Assembly: GCF_016595435.1 (NCBI RefSeq)
Contig: NZ_JAENIJ010000033.1
Location: 1-38,633, forward strand
DNA: 38,633 bases
Origin: Luteolibacter pohnpeiensis
GTDB lineage: Bacteria; Verrucomicrobiota; Verrucomicrobiia; Verrucomicrobiales; Akkermansiaceae
Reading direction: 5' to 3'
Positions 15,875 to 24,294 of this stretch are shown here, piece by piece (positions within the stretch are counted from its first letter, which is position 1; each line of letters opens with the position of its first letter). The translations under genes and the position numbers were made by a program. The notes below the pieces were generated by a model. The model had not been told where the DNA came from, ran no database searches, and saw only the letters and a program-made list of their open reading frames with translations.

Positions 15875-16687
15875 ATGGAATTCTCAGCTCTCGGAGGCCC
15901 GATGGATGAAGGGCAAATTCTCATTCACGAGGTCGGTTATCTGGAAGAAAACGATTGGTGGATTTTCCCAAATACGGTGAGTCCGTTCTGGCGTTTCTAT
16001 TACAATTTCGATCCGGGTCACCATGTGGTTTTTCGATCCCACACCATTCCGCTGGAACCGGCAAACATGGTTCTGATTCCAGATCATCAGGTTTTTGATT
16101 CGCGGGGAATGGGAAAAGTCCGCCACTTTTGGGTCAACTTTTCGTTAGATCTCGCCCTCAAGAAGGGCGATTCCGTCATCCTCCCGATCCGTCAGCATGA
16201 GCTGGACTGGGTGACTGCGATTTCCAAGATCATCATCGGTAATGATCCGCGCAAACACTTCAACGTGCTGCATCAAACTTCGGCGCTGCTTCATTCCGTT
16301 TTCACGCGGCCGGAGATTCCGTGGAACGATCATCCAAGATCGCCAAACGCGCTGAAAATCGCGGCCTACATCGCCAAGCATTATGCCGAGCCATTGGAAG
16401 TTTCGCGGCTGGCGCAAACCGTTGGAATTTCCGCAAGGACCTTGTCTGACCTGTTTCAACGCGAATACCACATGAGCGTGCCGCGCTTCATCGCGCGGGT
16501 TCGCATTCGTGAAGCGGCGAGGATGTTGGAAAACACGAATCTCAGCATCGAGGAAATCGCCGAGCGCACCGGCTTCCCGAATCGCTACTATCTCACCCGC
16601 GTATTCACCAAGATCACCGGCAAGCCACCTGCCCGCTATCGCAAGGACAGCCTGCCGGGCAATCGTAGCGATGCAGATTCTCATTGA
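15875..16687 (+). CDS. AraC-family transcriptional regulator
   Basis: 270 residues from ATG 15875; the open frame continues far upstream, but those residues overlap the divergent GH29 gene and do not resemble the family. The N-terminal ~150 residues form a cupin-like sugar-sensing domain (WRFYYNFDPGHHVVF, LEPANMVLIPDHQVFD). The C-terminal ~100 residues carry the double helix-turn-helix: LEVSRLAQTVGISARTLSDLF and LSIEEIAERTGFPNRYYLTRVF, ending with GKPPARYR. It likely activates the neighbouring fucosidase genes in response to a sugar. Convergent with the LamG/PEP-CTERM gene, sharing a terminator. Confidence 0.88.
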   Translation: MEFSALGGPMDEGQILIHEVGYLEENDWWIFPNTVSPFWRFYYNFDPGHHVVFRSHTIPLEPANMVLIPDHQVFDSRGMGKVRHFWVNFSLDLALKKGDSVILPIRQHELDWVTAISKIIIGNDPRKHFNVLHQTSALLHSVFTRPEIPWNDHPRSPNALKIAAYIAKHYAEPLEVSRLAQTVGISARTLSDLFQREYHMSVPRFIARVRIREAARMLENTNLSIEEIAERTGFPNRYYLTRVFTKITGKPPARYRKDSLPGNRSDADSH

Positions 16688-16711
16688 GTCAAATCCTTGG
16701 TGTGCGGATTG

Positions 16712-16750
16712 TGCCCTTTGAAGGCCAATGCACGAAACCTTCAAAGGGCA
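16712..16750. terminator. Bidirectional terminator hairpin between araC-like and LamG/PEP-CTERM genes
   Basis: TGCCCTTTGAAGG (16712-16724) pairs perfectly with CCTTCAAAGGGCA (16738-16750), a 13-bp stem with a 13-nt loop. It lies between the two converging stops (16687 and 16783). No T-tract is present on either side. Confidence 0.65.
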
Positions 16751-16782
16751 GCTCCCTAGCAGCAATGAAACGATAGTGCCTG

Positions 16783-17538
16783 TCAGGCGGATCGGCGGCG
16801 CGCGAACAACATCCCGCCGAATCCGAACAATCCTAACAATGCGATTGAAGGTTCTGGAACCGCCAGCAGATCGCTCGTGGAGAACGCACCGGAATCAAAA
16901 GTAAAGATGCGGGCCTCATCGATGGAGCCATTGAAGTAGGCGGACGCCCCTGAACTGACTCCGAGATGGATCGTACTTGCGGAGTTGATTCCTGCGCTCG
17001 TGCTATCGCCATAGGCAACGCCGTTCACGTAATAGGTCGTCACTCCATCCGCGCGCACCAAGGCAAGATGAACCCACTCATCGGTAGAAGACGGCGTGTA
17101 GGCATCTCCGACGAAACTCGAACTGGCCAACGCACCCGCGAGCGATCCATTATCAAAAGACAATTGCAGGCCTCCATCATTCCCACCGGTGCTGAAGATG
17201 GTGGTGTTACCCTGCATCAGGTCACCGACTTTCACCCAAGCCTCGATGCCAAAGTTATCATCTGGAGCAAAATTGCTGGAATAGAAACCCTGGGTCGATC
17301 CATCGAAGGTATAATACGCAGTCGAGCCAGGAGCTGGATCTGACGTTGAAACGGTGATCCCGGTTGCATTCACTGCATTCAGGATATCATTGCCATTCCC
17401 TGAGCTATCGACGGCACTGCCATTGGTGAGAGTTCCGTCTTCGCCCATGCGATAATATGCGATCACGTTGATCGCTGCCGAAGCGGTTCCCTGAACCAAA
17501 AGGCCGGCTAACAAACTGCTGAAGATAATAGGTCTCAT
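16783..17538 (-). CDS. LamG-domain PEP-CTERM protein
   Basis: 251 residues: signal peptide (cleaved near TASAA), one LamG/concanavalin-like jelly roll (about 22-225: YYTFDGSTQGFYSSNF, GIEAWVKVGDL, TIFSTGGNDGGLQL, EWVHLALVRADGVTTYYVNG, GSIDEARIFTFDSGAF), and a PEP-CTERM tail (VPEPSIALLGLFGFGG and RRRSA). Its LamG domain aligns over its whole length with the N-terminal domain of the GH29 protein just upstream (17669-20446). It is 130 nt downstream of that gene and has its own copy of the bipartite motif. Likely a cell-surface glycan-binding partner of the fucosidases. Confidence 0.9.
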   Translation of the reverse strand: MRPIIFSSLLAGLLVQGTASAAINVIAYYRMGEDGTLTNGSAVDSSGNGNDILNAVNATGITVSTSDPAPGSTAYYTFDGSTQGFYSSNFAPDDNFGIEAWVKVGDLMQGNTTIFSTGGNDGGLQLSFDNGSLAGALASSSFVGDAYTPSSTDEWVHLALVRADGVTTYYVNGVAYGDSTSAGINSASTIHLGVSSGASAYFNGSIDEARIFTFDSGAFSTSDLLAVPEPSIALLGLFGFGGMLFARRRSA

Positions 17539-17585
17539 ACGAATTTAGTTACAATCCGGGAAAGACTGCCGACATCATGAGAAAG

Positions 17586-17617
17586 CGTCCATGCACACTT
17601 TGGTTGTTATTTGTATC
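17586..17617 (-). promoter_or_regulatory. Bipartite locus motif, copy C (upstream of LamG/PEP-CTERM gene)
   Basis: Plus-strand CGTCCATGC (17586-17594), 14 nt, ATTTGTATC (17609-17617), 48-79 nt upstream of the start at 17538. It differs from copies A and B at single positions only. It continues into TTTCCGCA (17620-17627), as copy A does. A 7-bp inverted repeat GGTTGTT/AACAACC (17602-17608, 17627-17633) frames its right block. Confidence 0.65.
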
Positions 17618-17668
17618 CATTTCCGCAACAACCTTGAAAGTCGACCACCTCTCTGAATGCACCACCAT

Positions 17669-20446
17669 TCACCGATCTGTATTCACCCATAAGCGAACAA
17701 AGTTCGCACCGGCTTCATCATCGGCAATCCTCACCTGAACCATTTGCCCGACTTCACCTGGATTGGTGATGAGCTCCTCCCAATTTAACAAATCCTGAGA
17801 TTGTTCGACTTGATAGACGGCATCTTGGGTCGCACGAAAAAATGAAAACGTGGCTCCATCTTCCATGGCGAGTTTCGGCATCATTTCTGAGGATACCGGC
17901 CGCTTGGGTTGCGTGATTCCCAATGCGAATTTCATCACATTCGGCACCCCGTCCCCACCGGGCGAATGGTCTGGTTCCGCCAGTCCTTGTTCAATATCTG
18001 CGGTCGAGAACCCCTGCTGTTGCCAGACTTTATAGGAAGAAGTCGAAGGATCGGGCTTGGAGGAGTTTTGAATTTTCAACATGGATATCGATACCGGCCC
18101 GCTTGAAGTAAGAATCTTCAGTCGCAGTTTCGAAGTCGTGACGGGAGAAAGATCCACCCGCAATGACTCACCGATGGTCGTGCCCTGATGAACGGACTGC
18201 CACTCGCCATCGGACCACGCATCCAACTCGAAAGTCTTGGCGCGCCCCACGCCGTTTTCCAGATATTCATTCAGGATCACTCGATCAAAAACCGTCTCAG
18301 CTCCGAAATCCAATTCCAACCAGGATGACGTTGAATCCGAACTCGCCGCCGCCCATCGTGAATCGGGATTTTCATCGATCGCAAACGATGCGCCCCAATT
18401 CGCCGTGTTGTTATCCCAAACCGAACTCGCGGATGCGGTGGCACCTTCTGCCAGGTTTTTAGGAAAAGGCCGGCCCGGCTCCAACCCGAGCCTGTATGCC
18501 AATTCCTTGAGGGTCGCGACATTGCTATCTAACAGCCGTCCGTTCCGATCCGGTGGCGCGTTGAAAACGAGGATATTGTTCTGCGCGGTAGCGATATCGA
18601 AATATCTTTCCAGAGATCGCAGCGACTTCGAGCCCAGTTGATCCGGATGATAGAACCACTCATCATCCGGCGACATCGTAACAGTAGCTTCGAATGGCAG
18701 GTAATAAAGCTCCGCGCCATGCTGGAATAATTTGTTATCCGGGAATGCAGGCATTTCTGGATCATGGGTGCGGAAGTCGGTAGGGAAAAACCGGATCGGA
18801 TCGCCTTCTTTTTGATCCGTTGGATGAATGTCGTTGCTTCCCAAACCAAGACCGGGAAGGCCAATATTCCGATTCACCGTGATCTGACATTCCGGCTGCA
18901 ACGACTTCACCAAGTCATAGATTTCCGGAACCTTCCAATCTTCTGCCGGGCGATCCCATGCGCCATCAAACCAAATTTCGCATACCGGCCCGTAGTTGGT
19001 AAGGAGCTCGGTGAGTTGGTTTTTCATGTAGGTGATGTAACCGCTGAAATCTGCAGCCCGATAAGAGGGTTCATGACGATCCCAAAACGAATAGTAGATC
19101 GCGAACTTCAAACCGTGACGACGGCAGGCATCGGATACGGCTTTTACGACGTCCGTCGTATTTCCGGAAGCCCCTACATCATAAGTCGTCCACTTGCTAT
19201 CCCAGAGGCAAAAACCGTCATGATGTTTGGTTGTTAGAATGAAATAGCGCATTCCGGCTTCCTTCGCCGCCATCACCCATTGGTCCGCATCGATCGCTGT
19301 CGGAGCGTAACGAGTTGCCGAAGCCGAGCCATCACTCCACTCCTGATCGAGAAACGTATTGATCCCGAAATGGCAAAATAAGCCGTATTTGCGATCGATC
19401 TGCGCTTGCTGGAATTTGGAGGGCACGGTCGCAGGTTCGGGCTCTTGATAGGGAGTGATACTCAGATTCGCCGAGGAGCTGGTGGCTTCACCCAATGCAT
19501 TGCTCACCTTCAAATGATAAGCTCCTGCGAGATTCGCGGAAAATGCAGGTATATCCAAAATGGCATCCGAGCCAACTACGGCCGAGTCCGCATCGCGAAT
19601 CCACTGATAGTTGAGCGGCTCGCCACCGGCCACCTCTGCCGTCAACCGGGCAATGCCACCTTCACGGACGGCAAAGTCCTTGGGCTGTTCCAGAAAACGC
19701 GGAGCATCGGCGGTCGGCGACTGATACCAGAGCAAATCATGGGGATCGAACGTGCCTGCCTCGAAGGAAAAAATCCGCACCTCGTCGACCGCGCCCTTGA
19801 AATACGCTCCAGCACCTGAATTCACCGCCAAATGCAACACGCTGCCATCATTCGGAATGGAAGTGTTCGAGTCCCCCCAAGCTACGCCATTCACATAGAA
19901 GGTGGTCGTTCCGGCATCGCGAACCAATGCCACATGCACCCACTCACTGGTGGAAGATGGCACGTAACTTTTTCCCACGTAAGTTTTCCCGGCCAATGCC
20001 CCACATAAACCACCAGCGTTGATGTTATAAGCAATTTGCAGCCCTCCCTCATTTCCTCCGGTGCTGAAAATCGTGCGGTCACTTTGCGTTAAATCACCGA
20101 TCTTTACCCATGCCTCGATCCCGATGTTGTTCTCCGGCGCGTTGTAATTGACATCGTAAAATCCCTGATTGGTGCCGTTGAAAGTGTAGTATCGAGTCGA
20201 TCCAAAAGGTGGCTGCTCCGATGAAATCTGGACACTGCCTCCATTCAGCTCACTGGAAAAATTCCGGCCTTTCCCAGAACTATCGGTGGGACGATTCGAG
20301 GACTGGGTTTCATTTTCTCCCAGATGGTAAATGGCTTCTACCTCGACTGCTGCCGAGGTAGAAGCAAGCGCCATGAGTCCGGTGCAAATCCCCGCCGCAA
20401 CGGCGCGACGGGAAAGGTTTGGAAAAGCTTCTCTCAATTTCTGCAT
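17669..20446 (-). CDS. Multidomain GH29 alpha-L-fucosidase (LamG-Ig-GH29-F5/8C)
   Basis: 925 residues. Order: signal peptide (1-33), LamG (about 34-242), Ig-like domain (247-333; PRFLEQPKDFAVREGG...YQWIRD), GH29 catalytic domain (about 345-655), F5/8C domain (660-795) and a C-terminal segment with GGDGVPNVMKFALG (about 825-840). GH29 marks are KYGLFCHFGINTF, FILTTKHHDGFCLWDSKWTTYDVG, LKFAIYYSFWDRHEPS and CEIWFDGAWDRP, with the nucleophile Asp near residue 492. It is extracellular, removes alpha-L-fucose, and is probably retained on polymer by its binding modules. First in an apparent unit with the LamG/PEP-CTERM gene; copy B of the locus motif lies 50-81 nt upstream. Confidence 0.92.
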   Translation of the reverse strand: MQKLREAFPNLSRRAVAAGICTGLMALASTSAAVEVEAIYHLGENETQSSNRPTDSSGKGRNFSSELNGGSVQISSEQPPFGSTRYYTFNGTNQGFYDVNYNAPENNIGIEAWVKIGDLTQSDRTIFSTGGNEGGLQIAYNINAGGLCGALAGKTYVGKSYVPSSTSEWVHVALVRDAGTTTFYVNGVAWGDSNTSIPNDGSVLHLAVNSGAGAYFKGAVDEVRIFSFEAGTFDPHDLLWYQSPTADAPRFLEQPKDFAVREGGIARLTAEVAGGEPLNYQWIRDADSAVVGSDAILDIPAFSANLAGAYHLKVSNALGEATSSSANLSITPYQEPEPATVPSKFQQAQIDRKYGLFCHFGINTFLDQEWSDGSASATRYAPTAIDADQWVMAAKEAGMRYFILTTKHHDGFCLWDSKWTTYDVGASGNTTDVVKAVSDACRRHGLKFAIYYSFWDRHEPSYRAADFSGYITYMKNQLTELLTNYGPVCEIWFDGAWDRPAEDWKVPEIYDLVKSLQPECQITVNRNIGLPGLGLGSNDIHPTDQKEGDPIRFFPTDFRTHDPEMPAFPDNKLFQHGAELYYLPFEATVTMSPDDEWFYHPDQLGSKSLRSLERYFDIATAQNNILVFNAPPDRNGRLLDSNVATLKELAYRLGLEPGRPFPKNLAEGATASASSVWDNNTANWGASFAIDENPDSRWAAASSDSTSSWLELDFGAETVFDRVILNEYLENGVGRAKTFELDAWSDGEWQSVHQGTTIGESLRVDLSPVTTSKLRLKILTSSGPVSISMLKIQNSSKPDPSTSSYKVWQQQGFSTADIEQGLAEPDHSPGGDGVPNVMKFALGITQPKRPVSSEMMPKLAMEDGATFSFFRATQDAVYQVEQSQDLLNWEELITNPGEVGQMVQVRIADDEAGANFVRLWVNTDR

Positions 20447-20495
20447 GGCGATGTTTGGGGTAAATCGCCGGGATTTTTCCGCAAACCAAGCCCGG

Positions 20496-20527
20496 CGTCT
20501 ATGTCTTCGAGCGTCACCATTTGTGTC
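20496..20527 (-). promoter_or_regulatory. Bipartite locus motif, copy B (upstream of multidomain GH29 gene)
   Basis: Plus-strand CGTCTATGT (20496-20504), 14 nt, ATTTGTGTC (20519-20527). It shares the 13-mer CATTTGTGTCTTT (20518-20530) exactly with copy A (15804-15816). It lies between divergent starts (20446 minus, 20600 plus), so it could affect both. A GC-rich inverted repeat CGCCGGG/CCCGGCG (20466-20472, 20491-20497) overlaps its left edge. Confidence 0.7.
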
Positions 20528-20599
20528 TTTATCGGTGATTGCCCTGTTGCCATTTGCAAAACGGAGATTTTTTAGTCAACTTGCTGTAATCCAAGTCAC

Positions 20600-21124
20600 G
20601 TGAAACACCTTCTCGGAAATTCTTCCTACCGCCAGGAGGTCAGGCGGCTCATTCCGCGTCTGCTAGCTTTTGTTATCGTGCTGGCCGGTGGGCTTGGATT
20701 GCTCATCTTTTGGAACTTGCCGCGCATGAAAAAGATCGGGGAAGTCCGGATCGATGGTGTTGGAAGATTGGAAATGGCAAGCCAGCAGGATGGAGATATT
20801 TCGACCAACGTTTTTTATCGGCTGATTCGTAACGGAAATCCCATGCCCGAGTGGACTCATACCGGGTGGACGCTCGGTAAAATTGAGCCCTGCATCTACG
20901 CGAACACACCGGATGGCCGCTTTTTCTGCATTGCTTCTCAAGGCGAGGTTCATTTGGACCGCTACACAGGGTCGCCGTCCTTACCTCTCATGATCATATA
21001 CGACCGGAAAAACGACGTGGTTTGGCCCGCTGAACCATCCAAGAATTTACCTGAGTATCATTGGGATAACGCCTGGAAATCACTCAAAGCCGCGAACCCT
21101 GCGCTACCTGACCCGGCGATCTGA
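20600..21124 (+). CDS. Membrane-anchored protein of unknown function
   Basis: 174 residues starting at GTG 20600. After a basic N-terminus there is one transmembrane helix (LLAFVIVLAGGLGLLIFW), so the ~140-residue C-terminal part should lie outside the cytoplasm. I do not recognise a family; the body is mixed alpha/beta with GRFFCIASQGEVHLDRY and several Trp residues. It is transcribed divergently from the multidomain GH29 gene and is followed by a hairpin terminator, so it is probably a single-gene transcript. Its position inside the glycan locus is the only hint of a role. Confidence 0.65.
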   Translation: MKHLLGNSSYRQEVRRLIPRLLAFVIVLAGGLGLLIFWNLPRMKKIGEVRIDGVGRLEMASQQDGDISTNVFYRLIRNGNPMPEWTHTGWTLGKIEPCIYANTPDGRFFCIASQGEVHLDRYTGSPSLPLMIIYDRKNDVVWPAEPSKNLPEYHWDNAWKSLKAANPALPDPAI

Positions 21125-21134
21125 TCCAAAAGCC

Positions 21135-21173
21135 GAAACCGCAGAGGGGTCGGAGGCCTCCCTCTGCCGTTTC
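21135..21173 (+). terminator. Hairpin terminator after the 174-residue protein
   Basis: GAAAC-C-GCAGAGG (21135-21147) pairs with CCTCTGC-C-GTTTC (21161-21173): 12 bp with a single C-C mismatch. It starts 11 nt after the stop at 21124. The following TTCC is only weakly T-rich. Confidence 0.6.
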
Positions 21174-21193
21174 TTCCATCAATCTGTTCCGTT

Positions 21194-21250
21194 GGGGGAA
21201 TCTGCGTGGGGGGCGTCGGGGGGATTTTGTCAGCTCGGCTGGCTGGGGGG
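21194..21250 (+). promoter_or_regulatory. Second G-tract cluster, upstream of GH92 gene
   Basis: Runs of 5-6 G occur at 21194-21198, 21208-21213, 21218-21223 and 21245-21250. The last shares GGGGGGAG with copies at 3291, 3335, 6038 and 6721. The third loop is long (21 nt), so quadruplex formation is less certain than at 3283-3340. Except for this, the terminator and the palindrome at 21376, the region 21125-21477 holds no gene. Confidence 0.35.
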
Positions 21251-21375
21251 AGGCCTTTCGCGCTGACGAATGAAACATGGCAGAAAAACCGCGCGTCCAC
21301 CATTACGTGATCCCGTGGCCGTCATCGCGTAGGCTACCCTGAAAGATCGATCCCGAATTTTGCGTTTTCGGAGGG

Positions 21376-21393
21376 CAGTTTCCCAGGAAACTG
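21376..21393. promoter_or_regulatory. 18-bp palindromic operator candidate for GH92 gene
   Basis: CAGTTTCC-CA-GGAAACTG is a perfect inverted repeat with 8-bp arms, 85-102 nt upstream of the ATG at 21478. Size and symmetry suit a dimeric helix-turn-helix regulator of the LacI or GntR type. It is unlike the bipartite motif of the GH29 genes, which suggests separate control. Confidence 0.5.
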
Positions 21394-21477
21394 TATCTCC
21401 TTGTGATTCAGCCTCCTCATGATATTCCCATGTTTCGATCCTTCCCGGATCTGAAACCCATTCACGCTTAGAATTTG

Positions 21478-23763
21478 ATGAAATACGTTCTACTATCCAT
21501 GCTATTGCTTCCGGGCAGCCTGGCGTTCGCGCAATCGAAGCCGCCAGCACTGGTCGATCTGGCCAATCCATTGCAGGGCACCGACTCGACCGGCGGATTT
21601 TCCCATGGCAATACCTTTCCGGCCATTGCCCTGCCCTTCCCGATGAATGTCTGGGCTCCCTACACCCAGCCTGCAAAGGACCGGTTCTATTATCAATATC
21701 GCCAAAACAAGATCCGCGGCATTCGCCAAACCCACCAGCCAAGCCCATGGATCGGTGACTATGCGAATTTCTCACTGATGCCGGTTTTCGGAAAACTGGC
21801 AGTCAACGAGGAGGATCGCGCGTCCGATTTCCGCCACGAAACAGAAATCGCCACGCCAGCCTATTACAGCGTCCATCTGGATACCCCGAAGGCGACTGCG
21901 GAAGTCACTCCAACCGTCCGCGCCGCCAGCTTCCGATTCACATTCGAACAATCCGGTGAAGGCTACATCGTGGTCGACCCATTCGACGGCGGCCCGGAGA
22001 TCAAGATTTCCCCGGACCAGCGCACGGTGACCGGGATTTGCCGCAACAACCACGGCGGCGTTCCTGACAATTTCGCGAACCATTTCGTCATCGTTTTTGA
22101 TCAGCCCTTCACCGCCTACGGAACCTGGGATGATTTTTCCACGAAAGCCGGTGAAACCGAAATTTCAGGCGGCCACTGCGGCGGCTACCTCAAGTTCGAT
22201 GTCAAAGCAGGCGAGCCGATCACTTGCAAAGTCGCCTCGTCATTCATCAGTCTCGATCAAGCGAAGCTGAACCTGAAACGTGAAATCGGCGATGCGGATT
22301 TCGACACGGTGAAACAAAAAGCCGACGCGACCTGGAATGAGACTTTCGCCAAAATCAAAGTCGAAGGCGGCACCGAAGAAGAGCAGCGCACGTTTTACAG
22401 CGCCTTCTACCGGAGCGTGATTTTCCCGCACCGCTTTTACGAGCTCGATTCGGATGAGACCACGATCTATCAGAGCCCGTTCGATGGGAAACTCCATAAA
22501 GGCTATCTCTACACCGATACCGGATTGTGGGACACCTTCCGCGCCTCTCACCCGCTCTACAATTTGCTGTTCCCTGAAATCAGCACGGAAATCATGCAAA
22601 GCATGGTCGCCGTTTACGATCAGAGCGGCTGGCTGCCAGCCTGGTCCAGCCCGGGTCATCGCGATTGCATGATCGGCAACCACTCATTCTCATTGTTCGC
22701 CGATGCCTGGGTGAAAGGCATTCGGACCTTTGATGTGAAAACAGCCATGGATGCCATGGTTCACGACGCCAACACTCAATCCCCGGAGAATAACAAATCG
22801 CTGGGTCGCGACGGTGCCGCTTTCTATCAGAAATCCGGTTACGTGCCCTATCCGGAATACCGCGAAGCCACGGCGAAAACACTCGAGTTTGCCTACGATG
22901 ACTTTTGCGCCGCGGTTTTGGCCAAAGGACTCGGTCGCACCGATGACATGAACGAATTCGCCAAGGACGCGCTGAATTATAAAAACGTCTTCGACCCGGA
23001 AGTCGGCTTCGTCCGTGGCCGCAAGAGCGATGGCACCTGGCGCGAAAACTTCGACCCAACCGAATGGGGTGGCCCATTCACCGAAGGAAATCCATGGCAA
23101 TGGACTTGGAGCGTCTTCCATGACATTCCCGGCTTGATTGACCTGCTCGGCGGCAAGGACGCATTCACCAAAAAACTGGATGGCGTTTTTTACACTCCGC
23201 CCGATGTCAATGTCGGCACCTACGGCGGCATGATTCATGAAATGACCGAAATGGTCGCAGCCAACATGGGCCAATATGCACACGGCAACCAACCGGTGCA
23301 GCACATGATCTATCTCTACGACTACGCTGGCCAGCCTTGGAAAGCCCAGGCCCGCGCGCGTGAAATCATGACCCGCCTTTATCAATCGACCCCGGATGGA
23401 TTCTGCGGCGATGAAGACACCGGACAAATGTCTGCCTGGTTTGTATTCAACGCGATGGGCTTCTATCCGATGTGCCCCGGCACCACCCAATACATGATCG
23501 GCAGCCCCCTGTTTGACCGGATCACGCTCTCGCTTCCGGGAGACAAAAAATTCGTGATCGATGCCAAGGCAAACGGACCGCAGCGCCCATACATCGGCTC
23601 AGCAACCCTCAACGGCGGATCATTCAATCGCACCTTCCTCGATCACTCGGAGATCACCAAAGGCGGCAACGTCACATTCGAGATGACCTCCGCACCGAAC
23701 TACAAATGGGGCACTGCGGAAGACAGCCGCCCTGGATCGGCGCTGGAAGATTTGAAGAAATAA
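21478..23763 (+). CDS. Secreted GH92 alpha-mannosidase
   Basis: 761 residues from ATG 21478 (a TTG immediately precedes it). Signal peptide MKYVLLSMLLLPGSLAFAQS. GH92 signatures are in order: VDLANPLQGTDSTGGFSHGNTFP at the N-terminal beta-sandwich, GIRQTHQPSPWIGDY, then the (alpha/alpha)6 barrel with YTDTGLWDTFRASHPLY, GHRDCMIGNHS, WTWSVFHDIPGL and GFCGDEDTGQMSAWFVFNAMGFYPMCPG. Calcium-dependent exo-alpha-mannosidases of this family trim N-glycan-like or mannan chains outside the cytoplasm. It ends the glycan locus and has its own terminator; with the two fucosidases it suggests a fucosylated, mannose-containing substrate. Confidence 0.94.
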   Translation: MKYVLLSMLLLPGSLAFAQSKPPALVDLANPLQGTDSTGGFSHGNTFPAIALPFPMNVWAPYTQPAKDRFYYQYRQNKIRGIRQTHQPSPWIGDYANFSLMPVFGKLAVNEEDRASDFRHETEIATPAYYSVHLDTPKATAEVTPTVRAASFRFTFEQSGEGYIVVDPFDGGPEIKISPDQRTVTGICRNNHGGVPDNFANHFVIVFDQPFTAYGTWDDFSTKAGETEISGGHCGGYLKFDVKAGEPITCKVASSFISLDQAKLNLKREIGDADFDTVKQKADATWNETFAKIKVEGGTEEEQRTFYSAFYRSVIFPHRFYELDSDETTIYQSPFDGKLHKGYLYTDTGLWDTFRASHPLYNLLFPEISTEIMQSMVAVYDQSGWLPAWSSPGHRDCMIGNHSFSLFADAWVKGIRTFDVKTAMDAMVHDANTQSPENNKSLGRDGAAFYQKSGYVPYPEYREATAKTLEFAYDDFCAAVLAKGLGRTDDMNEFAKDALNYKNVFDPEVGFVRGRKSDGTWRENFDPTEWGGPFTEGNPWQWTWSVFHDIPGLIDLLGGKDAFTKKLDGVFYTPPDVNVGTYGGMIHEMTEMVAANMGQYAHGNQPVQHMIYLYDYAGQPWKAQARAREIMTRLYQSTPDGFCGDEDTGQMSAWFVFNAMGFYPMCPGTTQYMIGSPLFDRITLSLPGDKKFVIDAKANGPQRPYIGSATLNGGSFNRTFLDHSEITKGGNVTFEMTSAPNYKWGTAEDSRPGSALEDLKK

Positions 23764-23817
23764 TTGCCATCCCACCACCTCGGCAAACACGTGGTTCGCC
23801 CCACGACTTGCCAGTTC

Positions 23818-23862
23818 AAGCCCTGTGATCCCAAGCTTAGGCTGGGAAAGCAGGGCTTTTTG
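23818..23862 (+). terminator. Intrinsic terminator of GH92 gene
   Basis: AAGCCCTG (23818-23825) pairs with CAGGGCTT (23851-23858), followed by TTT. Inner pairing CCCA/TGGG extends the stem. It lies 54 nt after the GH92 stop. Confidence 0.75.
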
Positions 23863-23888
23863 ATGAGCAAATCCCTACAGCTCCGCCA

Positions 23889-24254
23889 TCAAACATCCTC
23901 CCGCCCCCATTGCGGATGGATCAGCAGAACCAGACCTAACAAGATCGCCAAAACCCCGTAACGGCCGGGGGAATAACGCCCTAACATGGAAACGGAGCTA
24001 GGCGAATTCAGAACAAGACTGACGACACCGATCAGCATCGCAAAGATACCAATCGCTCTCGGCCACAAGCGGGATGGCCGGGCAGGAATCACCTTCTGAG
24101 CAGCACGCGCTGCCCGGATCAGATCATCGATTTCATCACGACTTAGCACAGCGCCCCAGTTGCGCTTTTCCAGCATTGCCAAAATAGAGCGGGTTGAATG
24201 CCCATCGAATGCCAACTCTTTGACAAGATCTGCTGCCTCAACGCGTTCCAACAT
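23889..24254 (-). CDS. Small membrane protein of unknown function
   Basis: 121 residues from ATG 24254. The N-terminal ~55 residues are soluble and helical (DLVKELAFDGHSTRSILAMLEKRNWGAVLSRDEIDDLIRAA), followed by two transmembrane segments (LWPRAIGIFAMLIGVVSLVL and YGVLAILLGLVLLI). No family recognised. It lies 40 nt downstream of another small membrane-protein gene in the same direction, so the two probably share a transcript. Confidence 0.6.
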   Translation of the reverse strand: MLERVEAADLVKELAFDGHSTRSILAMLEKRNWGAVLSRDEIDDLIRAARAAQKVIPARPSRLWPRAIGIFAMLIGVVSLVLNSPSSVSMLGRYSPGRYGVLAILLGLVLLIHPQWGREDV

Positions 24255-24294
24255 GATTGGCTATTGCCTAGCCACACACGCAGAAAAAGCCAAG

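Noticed and set aside
21230..23490. Minus-strand frames opposite the GH92 gene
   Set aside because: Antisense shadows of a strongly supported glycoside hydrolase; no motifs.
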